The translations under genes and the position numbers were made by a program. Shown here one piece after another: positions 51,695 to 59,622 of a stretch of 64,000 nucleotides of DNA. The DNA lies in contig JAZOQP010000013.1 of assembly GCA_045656145.1 (NCBI GenBank), positions 1 through 64,000 of the forward strand, written 5' to 3'. Under the pieces are notes generated by a model, which did not search any database, was not told the DNA's origin, and was given only the letters and a program-made list of their open reading frames with translations. Source of the DNA: SIG565 sp045656145. GTDB lineage: Bacteria; Bacillota; Clostridia; Oscillospirales; Acutalibacteraceae. Every line of letters starts with the position of its first letter. Position 1 is the first letter of the stretch.

Positions 51695-51723
51695 TTGACA
51701 TTTGAAGCAGGGTGTGGTAAATT
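51695..51723 (+). promoter_or_regulatory. Promoter of the surface polysaccharide regulatory genes
   Basis: TTGACA (51695-51700), 17 bases, TAAATT (51718-51723). A leader of about 50 bases precedes the ATG at 51783. Confidence 0.75.
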
Positions 51724-51782
51724 TATAAAGGTATTAAATATTCAAAATAGGATAGTTATGTAAAATATTGGGAGTAGTATAT

Positions 51783-53276
51783 ATGGATTCACTTAAAAAA
51801 ACAAACCTTAATGAAGAACAGGCAATTGATTTAAGAAAGCTTATAATGGCGGTTGTACATAGATTGTGGGCAGTAATTTTAGCTGCAATAATCGGTGCCA
51901 GCGCAGCCTTTTTTGCAACCTCTTATTTTATCACACCTAAGTATCGCGCTTCTGCGCTTTTCTATGTTAACGGTAATACATTATCGGTAGGCTCGGTAAC
52001 GCTCGGAGATATCTCCCTAGCTAAGAGCCTTGTTGATTCATATATTGTTATTTTAAAAAGCCGTGAGTCTCTCAATGCAGTAATAGATTATGCCGAACTT
52101 GATTATACCTATTCCGAACTTAACTCAATGGTAACCGCTTCGGCAGTTAATGAAACCGAAATCTTCCAGGTGTCAGTTACAAGTTCTGATCCACAGGAAG
52201 CCGAGAAAATAGCAAATGCAGTAGCATATATTTTGCCTAAGCGTATTTCAGGTATTATCGAAGGCACCGAGGCTAAGATTGTTGACTATGCCGTAGCTCC
52301 TTCTGCTCCTTTCTCCCCAAATTATAGCAAAAACACTATCTTAGGTTTCTTAGCGGGTGCTGTGGTGGCAGCTGCAGTTATAGTTGTTATAGAATTGCTT
52401 GATGTAACCGTTCGTTCCGAAGAGGATATCGAAGGCGTTACAACATTGCCTATCCTTGCAGTTGTTCCCGATATGAACCTTGCAGGTAAAAATGCGCTTA
52501 ATGATAGAGCGTTTGTTGGTAATAAAATCAGCTTTGCCGCATCTGAAGCATATAAGCTTCTCAGAACAAAGCTTTCCTTCTCATTTACCGATGAAAAATC
52601 TTGCCATGTTATCGGTATTTCAAGTTCTATCGCAGGTGAAGGTAAGTCTATAACATCTGTTAACCTTGCAAACAGCTTAGCTCAGCTTGATAAAAAGGTG
52701 CTTTTAATTGATGGAGACCTTCGTCGTCCTTCGGTTTATAAGAAATTAGGAATTAAGAAATCCAGTGGTTTATCTGAGTATTTAACAGGTCAGTTAAAGC
52801 TTAATGAAGTTGTAGCTCCTTATTATTTTAAGGATGCAACAACCTCTTTCGATGTTATTGTATCAGGCGAAAATCCGCCTAACCCAATGGAACTTATGAG
52901 TTCTGAAAAGATGACCGCAACTATTGATAAACTCCGTGATGTTTATGAATATATTATTGTCGACCTTCCGCCTATTTGCGAAGTTGGTGATGCTTTGGCT
53001 GTAGCCGATTATGTAGATGGCGTTCTCTTAGTATCGCGTCAGAATTACTGTAACACAGTTGTATTAACAAATGCTGTAACCCAGTTCCAGTTTGTTGATA
53101 CAAAGCTTATTGGCGTTGTGTTTAACTGCTCTAAGGAGAGAAACACAAGCTATGGTAAGTATAAGCGTTACTATAAGTATAGAGGTTATTACCGCAAGGC
53201 CTATGCTGCTGCAATGAAGAAAACAAAGGAGCAGTTAGCCGAAAAGGCTGCAGAAGAAAACGGGGCTAATGAATAA
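51783..53276 (+). CDS. Polysaccharide co-polymerase/BY-kinase fusion (Wzz-CpsD type)
   Basis: A 497-residue membrane tyrosine kinase. Residues 1-205 form a Wzz/CpsC chain-length domain with two membrane segments (about 27-48 and 186-205). The cytoplasmic part is a bacterial tyrosine kinase: SSIAGEGKS (281-289, Walker A), VLLIDGDLRRP (306-316, Walker A') and IIVDLPP (Walker B). The C-terminus is a tyrosine cluster (YGKYKRYYKYRGYYRKAY) that is autophosphorylated in relatives. It controls length and export of a polysaccharide. Start: ATG 51783 after GGGAG. Overlaps the phosphatase gene by eight bases. Confidence 0.93.
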   Translation: MDSLKKTNLNEEQAIDLRKLIMAVVHRLWAVILAAIIGASAAFFATSYFITPKYRASALFYVNGNTLSVGSVTLGDISLAKSLVDSYIVILKSRESLNAVIDYAELDYTYSELNSMVTASAVNETEIFQVSVTSSDPQEAEKIANAVAYILPKRISGIIEGTEAKIVDYAVAPSAPFSPNYSKNTILGFLAGAVVAAAVIVVIELLDVTVRSEEDIEGVTTLPILAVVPDMNLAGKNALNDRAFVGNKISFAASEAYKLLRTKLSFSFTDEKSCHVIGISSSIAGEGKSITSVNLANSLAQLDKKVLLIDGDLRRPSVYKKLGIKKSSGLSEYLTGQLKLNEVVAPYYFKDATTSFDVIVSGENPPNPMELMSSEKMTATIDKLRDVYEYIIVDLPPICEVGDALAVADYVDGVLLVSRQNYCNTVVLTNAVTQFQFVDTKLIGVVFNCSKERNTSYGKYKRYYKYRGYYRKAYAAAMKKTKEQLAEKAAEENGANE

Positions 53277-54000
53277 ACTCTCGGTTGATTTCCATACCCA
53301 TATTTTAGCGCATATCGATGATGGGAGTTCTTCCTCTGCTGAATCGATTCAAATGCTAAAGCAAGAGTATTCAGATGGTGTAAAAACCGTAATTGCAACC
53401 CCTCATTTTTATGCAGATATAGATAGGCCCGAAAGATTTTTAGAAAAGCGCGAAGAGGCATATAATAGATTAATGGAAAAATTAGAGGGCGAAGAAAATG
53501 TGCCCGAAATTGTGCTTGGCGCTGAGGTTTTCTATTTCGATGGAATAGAAGACTGGGATATTCTCCCAAAACTTACTCTTGGTAATTCAAATTGTATTCT
53601 TATTGAATTGAATCGTTCATCAATTAACGATTCGGTTCTTGATAGTTTGGCAGATTTTAAAAATAAAACAGGTTTAACCCCCGTTATAGCGCATATTGAC
53701 CGCTATATTTCGGCATTTAAAACTTATGGTCTGCCCGAAATTCTTTCAGAAATGGAAGTTTTTGTTCAAATGAACACATCGTTTTTAATGAGTTTTCCTG
53801 AATCTATCAGGGCTATTAAGCTTTTGAAAAATGAGCAGGTTCATTTGCTCGGTTCCGATTGCCATAATTTAACCTCTCGTGTGCCCAATATGGCAAAGGC
53901 ACAAGAAATCATATTAAAAAAATCGGGAGAGAAAACTCTTAATCGATTAGTTGAGTTTGAAAATCAGTTCTTAACTGATTTAGGCTTAGCTACGAAATAA
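53269..54000 (+). CDS. CpsB/CapC family tyrosine-protein phosphatase (PHP fold)
   Basis: A 243-residue metal-dependent PHP phosphatase. Motifs are SVDFHTHILAHIDDG, VIATPHFY, PVIAHIDRY and LLGSDCHN. It dephosphorylates the BY-kinase tyrosine cluster in capsule systems. It overlaps the kinase gene by eight bases, so the two should be made together. Confidence 0.95.
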   Translation: MNKLSVDFHTHILAHIDDGSSSSAESIQMLKQEYSDGVKTVIATPHFYADIDRPERFLEKREEAYNRLMEKLEGEENVPEIVLGAEVFYFDGIEDWDILPKLTLGNSNCILIELNRSSINDSVLDSLADFKNKTGLTPVIAHIDRYISAFKTYGLPEILSEMEVFVQMNTSFLMSFPESIRAIKLLKNEQVHLLGSDCHNLTSRVPNMAKAQEIILKKSGEKTLNRLVEFENQFLTDLGLATK

Positions 54001-54023
54001 ATATTTTTTAAGGAGAAAAAGAA

Positions 54024-54782
54024 ATGAAAAAAGTCGTATCCATTATCCTTGCCGTAATCTTAGTTTTAAGCATCGGCACAGTCGCTTTCGCGGCACCATT
54101 CACCCCCAGCGTAACAGAAAAACCCGCACCGGAAGTTGTTCGCCCTCAGAACAGTGTTGAGGAAGATACAGTAGCTCACATCGTTACATCCGATGGCGAA
54201 GTTGTTAAAGAAATCCCCGGTCAAAAGCTTATTGTTACAGGTGTAGCTCATGTTGATATTTCTAAAGAAATTCCGGAAGAATCAGCAGCAGACCTTAAGG
54301 AAGCTTATTCACAGCTTTCCGCAGAGGATATTAAGCTTTCCACCATCCTTCCCGAGCTTGATAAAATCGTTAAAAAAGAGTTAGGCGAGAAGAAGTCTGC
54401 AGATAACCTTATCGTTCGCGACCTTTTCGACGTATCCTTAGTTTGCGAAGAGTCTAATGAACTTCTTCTTGATAAAAATCATAGACTTTCTCTTACATTT
54501 AACCTCGGTGTTAAGAAGGGCGAATTCGTTACCGCTATGAAGATGAACCCCAAAACTAAAGAGTGGGAAACCATCTATAGCGTTATAAACAATGGCGATG
54601 GCACAGTTACTTGTGAATTCGACCACTTATGCCCAATTGCATTCTTAGTAGATAGAGTTGAAAATTCTGCTCAAACAGGCGATAATTCTGTTAGCCTTTA
54701 TGTTTGGGTTGCTATTGCTGCTGCAGCTGCAGGCTTAATAGTTGTACTTCTCATCGCAAAAAATAAGAAAGTTGCCGAATAA
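54024..54782 (+). CDS. Secreted protein with C-terminal membrane anchor
   Basis: A 252-residue protein of unknown function. The N-terminal signal peptide ends near AFA (residue 23). The extracellular part (25-215) has no recognised domain. The C-terminus has SAQTGDNS, one hydrophobic helix (about 226-246) and a basic tail (KNKK), resembling a degenerate LPxTG-type sorting signal or a plain anchor. Its place between the phosphatase and LCP genes suggests a role in glycan assembly or attachment. AAGGAGA precedes the ATG. Confidence 0.7.
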   Translation: MKKVVSIILAVILVLSIGTVAFAAPFTPSVTEKPAPEVVRPQNSVEEDTVAHIVTSDGEVVKEIPGQKLIVTGVAHVDISKEIPEESAADLKEAYSQLSAEDIKLSTILPELDKIVKKELGEKKSADNLIVRDLFDVSLVCEESNELLLDKNHRLSLTFNLGVKKGEFVTAMKMNPKTKEWETIYSVINNGDGTVTCEFDHLCPIAFLVDRVENSAQTGDNSVSLYVWVAIAAAAAGLIVVLLIAKNKKVAE

Positions 54783-54800
54783 TTTAAGGCTTTAAAATTT

Positions 54801-55766
54801 ATGATTAAAAAAGGTATTTTCGCCTTATTGTCCCTTGTTTTGTGTGCAGTATTGGTTGTTAGCCTTTTCAATATTATTAAGATAGCAACCAATAACACTC
54901 AACATGAAGAAAATTCATATGTTAGCCGTGTTATAGAGCGAGATGGTGTGAAATATTATCCCAAGCAGGATATAACCACCCTTTTGCTCGTTGGTTTAGA
55001 CCGCACAGGCCCCGTGGTAGAGAGTGATAATTATCTTAACTCTGCAAGGGCTGATGTTGTTATGCTGATTTCATTCGATAACACTCACAAAACGATTAAG
55101 GTTCTTAATCTTAATCGTGATTCGGTAATACCCGTTCAGGTTTTGGGTGTTAACGGCTTTCCGGCAGGAAAATCGGATCAGCAATTAGCTTTGGCGCACA
55201 CCTATGGAAGAGGATTAAAGGATAGCGCGGAGAATGTCGTTACAACGGTGTCTGAATACCTTTATAATCTAAAAATTGATTATTATGCAACCATCGGAAT
55301 GGACTGTATTGAGCTTATTAATGATAGTTTAGGCGGTGTGGAAGTGAATGTCGAAGAGGATTTTTCGGCTGTTACTCCGTCAATTCCTATGGGCAAAGTG
55401 AAGCTTACGGGGGCTCAGGCGGTCTCTTATATTCGCCATAGAGAAACTATCGGCGATGGCCTTAATTCCACCCGTATGGCTCGCCATCTGAAGTATTTTA
55501 CAGGCCTTCTTGATGCAATTAAATCCAACCATAAATCTGATGAAACCAAGCTTTTATCGCTTTATGAAAATTTATCGGATAAAATGGTAACCAATTCTTC
55601 TGTTCAAACCTTTTCGGATATGCTCAATATGTTCTCGGAGTATACTCTTGATACTTTTTCAACACCGAAGGGCAGTAATAAAATGGGCGAAGAGTTCAAT
55701 GAGTTTTATATTGACTCTGCCGATTTGGATAGAATAGTTTTAGACTTTTTTTATTCTCAAAAATAA
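54801..55766 (+). CDS. LytR-CpsA-Psr (LCP) family protein
   Basis: A 321-residue membrane-anchored protein with an N-terminal helix (8-27) and an LCP domain: TLLLVGLDR, ADVVMLISFD, LNLNRDSVIPV, LALAHTYG and AVSYIRHRETIGDG with conserved Arg residues that bind polyprenyl pyrophosphate. LCP enzymes attach polymers such as capsule or teichoic acid to peptidoglycan. It follows the anchored protein by 18 bases. Confidence 0.93.
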   Translation: MIKKGIFALLSLVLCAVLVVSLFNIIKIATNNTQHEENSYVSRVIERDGVKYYPKQDITTLLLVGLDRTGPVVESDNYLNSARADVVMLISFDNTHKTIKVLNLNRDSVIPVQVLGVNGFPAGKSDQQLALAHTYGRGLKDSAENVVTTVSEYLYNLKIDYYATIGMDCIELINDSLGGVEVNVEEDFSAVTPSIPMGKVKLTGAQAVSYIRHRETIGDGLNSTRMARHLKYFTGLLDAIKSNHKSDETKLLSLYENLSDKMVTNSSVQTFSDMLNMFSEYTLDTFSTPKGSNKMGEEFNEFYIDSADLDRIVLDFFYSQK

Positions 55767-55771
55767 TATTT

Positions 55772-55803
55772 ATCCCATATACATTTCGTATATGGGATTT
55801 TTT
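55772..55803 (+). terminator. Terminator after the LCP gene
   Basis: ATCCCATATAC and GTATATGGGAT pair around ATTTC, followed by six T. It ends the first transcription unit of the polysaccharide locus. Confidence 0.9.
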
Positions 55804-55804
55804 A

Positions 55805-55833
55805 TTGCTTTATTTTTAAAATTGTGGTATTAT
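55805..55833 (+). promoter_or_regulatory. Promoter of the HprK-like/PqqD/S26/ABC operon
   Basis: TTGCTT (55805-55810), 17 bases, TATTAT (55828-55833), directly after the previous terminator. Confidence 0.75.
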
Positions 55834-55864
55834 AAAATAGTATTATTATTACTAGAGGTTATAT

Positions 55865-56599
55865 ATGTTTAATTTTAAAATTAAAGTAGCTGAAATAACA
55901 GTAGAAATAAATGCAATATTTGAAACCACAAAAAAGTTTTGCGAAAATTATTTAACCGAGTCTGAGCCTGATTTTTCGCTAGAAATAACCGAAGAGGACA
56001 TTAAGTTTGAACGCGAAAAATCTCGGCAAAATGATATTAAAAACGGAAAGGATATTGCAAAATTTTCTGATTCATATCTTGAAACCTTAGCGGTTTATAG
56101 AAAAATAGCCGAGCAATTACCTTTTTTTGATGCATTTTTATTGCATGGATCGGCCGTTTCGGTAGATGATAAGGGTTATATCTTTACCGCCAAAAGCGGA
56201 ACAGGAAAATCCACTCATACTAATCTTTATCGCGTTAATTTCGGAGATAGGGTAGTTGTTGTTAATGATGATAAACCTATTATTCGAATTCTTGATAATA
56301 AGGTTTATGTTTGCGGAACACCTTGGAGTGGCAAAAGTAACCTTGATAACAATATAATGGTTGAACTCAAAGGCCTATGCGCTCTAAAAAGAGGGGCAGA
56401 TAATGAAATTTATGAGATTACGGCAGCCGAGATTTTGGAGGTTGTTTTATCTCAATCCTATCGCCCTCAAAAAATAGATAATATGTCTAGGTTTTTATCG
56501 GTATTATCGGTGTTTTTAGAAAAAGTTAGAGTTTATGAACTCTCCTGCAATACCGATCCCACCGCTGCAACCGTATCCTTTAATGGAATGAATAAATAA
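55865..56599 (+). CDS. HprK-related kinase family protein
   Basis: A 244-residue protein with a P-loop of the HPr kinase/PEPCK type. HGSAV is at 94-98, AKSGTGKST at 109-117, VVNDDKP at 132-138 and GTPWSGK at 151-157. The N-terminal 85 residues are not assigned. Related kinases occur with PqqD-like proteins, and one in a lasso-peptide cluster phosphorylates the precursor peptide. It lacks the HprK N-terminal domain and sits away from HPr genes, so a dedicated substrate is likely. It leads a four-gene operon. Confidence 0.82.
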   Translation: MFNFKIKVAEITVEINAIFETTKKFCENYLTESEPDFSLEITEEDIKFEREKSRQNDIKNGKDIAKFSDSYLETLAVYRKIAEQLPFFDAFLLHGSAVSVDDKGYIFTAKSGTGKSTHTNLYRVNFGDRVVVVNDDKPIIRILDNKVYVCGTPWSGKSNLDNNIMVELKGLCALKRGADNEIYEITAAEILEVVLSQSYRPQKIDNMSRFLSVLSVFLEKVRVYELSCNTDPTAATVSFNGMNK

Positions 56600-56615
56600 A
56601 AAAGGAAGAGAAATT

Positions 56616-56876
56616 ATGAAACTTAAAAGCACTTTCATAACTCATAAGGTATCAAATGAACACATAACCGTTTCAACTGCAAATTCGGAGTTTTCAGGGC
56701 TAGTGCGTTCTAATAAAACCGCAGCCTTTATTATAGAGGCATTAAAGGAAGAAACCACACCTATTGAAATTGCTGAAGCGCTATGCAAAGAGTATGAAGC
56801 AGATTACAATAAGGTTCTTAACGATGTTTTAAGGGTAATTGAATCCTTAAGACAAATCGGAGCTATAGATGAATAG
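56616..56876 (+). CDS. PqqD-like protein (RiPP recognition element candidate)
   Basis: An 86-residue protein of the PqqD family: FITHKVSNEHITVS, FSGLVRSNKTAAFIIEAL and CKEYEADYNKVLNDVL. PqqD folds bind leader peptides in several peptide-modification pathways, but PqqD-like proteins also occur in polysaccharide loci with HprK-like kinases. It lies 16 bases after the kinase gene with GGAAGAG upstream, and overlaps the peptidase gene by eight bases. Confidence 0.85.
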   Translation: MKLKSTFITHKVSNEHITVSTANSEFSGLVRSNKTAAFIIEALKEETTPIEIAEALCKEYEADYNKVLNDVLRVIESLRQIGAIDE

Positions 56877-57315
56877 TACTTTTGAAAAAGAGTTGGAGGA
56901 AAAAGGGTATCTGGTCTATTATAATGTGGGAGATAGTATGATGCCGCTTATAAAAGAGGGTAGAGATTTAATGGTTTTAACCATCCCTTCAAGACCTCCA
57001 AAAAAATATGATGCCGTTTTATATAAACGTGATAACGGTCAATATGTTATGCACCGAATCTTAGGCGAGGATGAAAATGGATTTATTATGTGCGGGGATA
57101 ACCGCTATGATAAGGAATTTGGCATTAGGGAAAATCAAATTTTAGCCATATTAACATCTGTTTCAAGAAATGGCAAGGAAATAAAAAACAATAGTTTGAA
57201 ATATAAGCTTTATGTTCATTTGTGGTGTGATTTGTTTTTTATTCGAAAATTCATTTTAAGAGTAAGAAATTATTATTTTAAACTTAAAAAGGGAAGAAAA
57301 AATGCAGGAAAGTAA
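56869..57315 (+). CDS. S24/S26 family peptidase, Ser/His type
   Basis: A 148-residue signal peptidase I-like protein. NVGDSMMPLI contains the nucleophile S23; VMHRILG has H62 where bacterial enzymes have Lys, as in ER and archaeal signal peptidases; CGDNRYD holds D77. There is no N-terminal membrane anchor; a hydrophobic stretch near 111-123 could be one at the C-terminal side. It may remove a leader peptide. It overlaps both neighbouring genes, by eight and 14 bases. Confidence 0.82.
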   Translation: MNSTFEKELEEKGYLVYYNVGDSMMPLIKEGRDLMVLTIPSRPPKKYDAVLYKRDNGQYVMHRILGEDENGFIMCGDNRYDKEFGIRENQILAILTSVSRNGKEIKNNSLKYKLYVHLWCDLFFIRKFILRVRNYYFKLKKGRKNAGK

Positions 57316-58966
57316 GAAAAACAAAGAAACGTTTCTTAAAATTTTAAGAACTGTTAAGGGTAAAAAAAGATATATTGGTATCTTGCTGATTATCCAGGTC
57401 GTTCAGGCGGCGCTGGGGGTCGGCTATGCCTTGTTTTTCAGAAGCATTATAGATAATGCCGTAAGCGGTAATAAAGAGCAGATGTTTAAGTCTGTTATTG
57501 GTTTTGCCGTTTTGGCATTGGTGCAACTTGTTTTGCGAGCTATTCTTTATTTCCTTAATGAATTCACAAAATCGAGCATTGAAAATGCATTTAAGAGCGT
57601 TTTATTTAAAAGTTTGCTTAAAAAAGATTATTCAACCGTTACTGCAACCCATTCGGGAGAGTGGCTTAATAGAATTACAAGTGATACAGTTGTAGTGGCG
57701 GATGGCCTTACAGGTATTATTCCGGGCGCAGTTGCTACCGCTACAAGAATGTTATGCGCTTTTGTTTTACTTAGCTTTTTTATGCCGAAATTTGCTCTAT
57801 TTTTGCTGATTTTAGGGATTATTTTGGTATCTGTTACCGTTTTGTTTAGAAAAATATCTAAGAAGCTACATATTGAGGTTCAAAAAGCGGACGGTAATTT
57901 AAGGGTGTTTTTAACCGAGCAGATGTCTTCTATTATGATGCTGAAATCTTACGGTAAAGAGGATGAATGCGCCGAAAAAGCGGAAGATTTTATGAAAAAT
58001 CATAAGTCTAAGCGCATTAAAAGGAATAGTTTTCTTAATGTTTCCAATTCGGCTTTCTCTTTTGTTATGAATGCAATTCGCGTTTTGGCGGCCCTTTTTG
58101 CAGGAGTTTTGATTCTGAATAAAACGATATCCTATGGAACTTTTACCGCTGTTATTCAGCTTTTAGGTCAGGTTCAGGGACCCATTGCAAACATTTCGGG
58201 CTATGCTCCAAGGTTCTATGTAATGCTTGCCAGCGCCGAAAGAATTTTTGAAGCAAGTGAATATTCTGATGATGTAGCGGATAGCGATTTTGATGCAGAG
58301 GAGTTTTATAACAATAGCCTTGATAGCCTTGAATTTAAAGGTGTTAGCTTTGCTTATAAAACCGAAAATTATACTGAAAATGCCGTTTTAGAAAATTTAG
58401 ATTTAAAGATTAACAAAGGCGAAACGGTAGCCTTTAAGGGTAAATCCGGTTGCGGCAAGAGCACGGTCTTGAAACTTATTTTATCGCTTTATAGACCTGA
58501 TTCGGGAACTGCATTTTTGAATACTAAAAATGGCGAAATCCCGCTTAACCAAGCCACTCGCGGACTTTTTGCGTATGTTCCGCAAGGCAATATTCTTATG
58601 AATGCAACCATTCGTGAGGTTGTGTCATTCTTTGATAAAAATATCGATGATGAGAGGGTTCATAGCGCCTTAAGAATAGCTTGTGCCGAAGATTTTGTTT
58701 CCAGGTTGCCTGAAGGAATGAATACCTATTTAGGCGAGCGCGGAGCAGGGCTTTCGGAGGGCGAAATGCAGAGGATTTCCATAGCCCGAGCTATCTATTC
58801 CGGCAGACCTATTTTGCTTTTAGATGAAGCAACAAGCGCTCTTGATATGGAAACCGAAGAAAAACTGTTTACAAACATTAAAACTATGACTAATAAAACA
58901 ATCATTGCTGTAACCCACCGCACAAAAGCCTTCGAATATGTCGATAAAATTATAGATTTTAACTAA
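57302..58966 (+). CDS. ABC transporter, fused permease and ATPase (exporter type)
   Basis: A 554-residue half-transporter. Residues 20-310 hold six membrane helices (ABC type I exporter). The ATPase has GKSGCGKST (380-388), LSEGEMQ (484-490) and ILLLDEATSALD (504-515). No N-terminal C39 peptidase domain is present, so any leader removal would fall to the S26 peptidase encoded just upstream. It overlaps that gene by 14 bases and closes the operon. Confidence 0.92.
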   Translation: MQESKKNKETFLKILRTVKGKKRYIGILLIIQVVQAALGVGYALFFRSIIDNAVSGNKEQMFKSVIGFAVLALVQLVLRAILYFLNEFTKSSIENAFKSVLFKSLLKKDYSTVTATHSGEWLNRITSDTVVVADGLTGIIPGAVATATRMLCAFVLLSFFMPKFALFLLILGIILVSVTVLFRKISKKLHIEVQKADGNLRVFLTEQMSSIMMLKSYGKEDECAEKAEDFMKNHKSKRIKRNSFLNVSNSAFSFVMNAIRVLAALFAGVLILNKTISYGTFTAVIQLLGQVQGPIANISGYAPRFYVMLASAERIFEASEYSDDVADSDFDAEEFYNNSLDSLEFKGVSFAYKTENYTENAVLENLDLKINKGETVAFKGKSGCGKSTVLKLILSLYRPDSGTAFLNTKNGEIPLNQATRGLFAYVPQGNILMNATIREVVSFFDKNIDDERVHSALRIACAEDFVSRLPEGMNTYLGERGAGLSEGEMQRISIARAIYSGRPILLLDEATSALDMETEEKLFTNIKTMTNKTIIAVTHRTKAFEYVDKIIDFN

Positions 58967-58967
58967 C

Positions 58968-59000
58968 AAAAAGCACCGAATTTATTTCCGGTGCTTTTTT
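58968..59000 (+). terminator. Terminator of the HprK-like/PqqD/S26/ABC operon
   Basis: AAAAAGCACCG and CGGTGCTTTTT pair around a ten-base loop and are followed by T. Confidence 0.88.
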
Positions 59001-59024
59001 ACTCAATATTAGAGTTTTTTGAGG

Positions 59025-59053
59025 TTGACTTATATATAAAATTTTTGTATAAT
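59025..59053 (+). promoter_or_regulatory. Promoter of the polysaccharide biosynthesis genes
   Basis: TTGACT (59025-59030), 17 bases, TATAAT (59048-59053). A leader of about 65 bases leads to the PglD-like gene. Confidence 0.82.
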
Positions 59054-59125
59054 ATATTATATATATTATATAATAATGCCACCAGTATGCCCTAATGCAT
59101 TTTACGACTTTAAGAGGTGAAGAAT

Positions 59126-59602
59126 TTGAACTCGAATCTATTGATTATTGGTGCAGGTCAATATGGTTATGTAGTGAAAGAAACCGCAGAAGCTTTAAAT
59201 AAGTTTGATAAGATTAGTTTTATCGATGATAAATCCCCATTGGCTATCGCAAAAACTTCAGAAATAGGGAATTACACCGATGAATATAAATTTGCTTTTG
59301 TAGCTTTGGGAGATTCAAATTTAAGAACTGAATTTATTGATCTTCTTGAAGCCTTAGGTTATAAATTGGCAACTCTCATTCATCCTAAATCCTTTGTTTC
59401 CCCGTTGGCAAGGGTAGCTGCAGGAACAATTGTTGAACCAATGGCAGTTGTTCAGGCAAATGCAAAGATAGGCAAGGGTGCTTTAATTTGCTCAGGCGCA
59501 GTTGTAAAGCATAATGCAGTAGTTGGCGATGGCTGCTATATCGATTGCAACACTGTTGTAGCAGCGGGCGAGAAGATTCCGCCGCTCACTAGAATCAGAT
59601 AA
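59126..59602 (+). CDS. PglD/NeuD-like sugar O- or N-acetyltransferase, short form
   Basis: A 158-residue protein. The N-terminal Rossmann-like part (LLIIGAGQYGYVVKE, FVALGDSNLR) and the left-handed beta-helix (GTIVEPMAVVQANAKIG, SGAVVKHNAVVGDG) match PglD/NeuD-type acyltransferases. H in VKHNAVV corresponds to the catalytic His. It stops after only a few hexapeptide turns, about 50 residues shorter than typical PglD. Start: TTG at 59126, six bases after GAGGTG; a GTG at 59117 overlaps the ribosome binding site. Beside a PglC-like enzyme, it may act on a UDP-amino sugar. Confidence 0.82.
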   Translation: MNSNLLIIGAGQYGYVVKETAEALNKFDKISFIDDKSPLAIAKTSEIGNYTDEYKFAFVALGDSNLRTEFIDLLEALGYKLATLIHPKSFVSPLARVAAGTIVEPMAVVQANAKIGKGALICSGAVVKHNAVVGDGCYIDCNTVVAAGEKIPPLTRIR

Positions 59603-59622
59603 ATTAAATAGGGAGAAAAAAT

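Noticed and set aside
54738..54782. Canonical LPxTG sortase signal
   Set aside because: The sequence is SAQTGDNS with no Leu-Pro; it was kept only as a possible degenerate signal.
55865..58966. Lasso peptide cluster
   Set aside because: No transglutaminase-like B2 protease, no asparagine synthetase-like cyclase and no precursor; only the kinase, PqqD-like and exporter parts resemble it.
59086..59130. 14-codon ORF MPPVCPNAFYDFKR as a precursor peptide
   Set aside because: It has no ribosome binding site, lies in the leader of the PglD-like gene, and overlaps that gene's own ribosome binding site.
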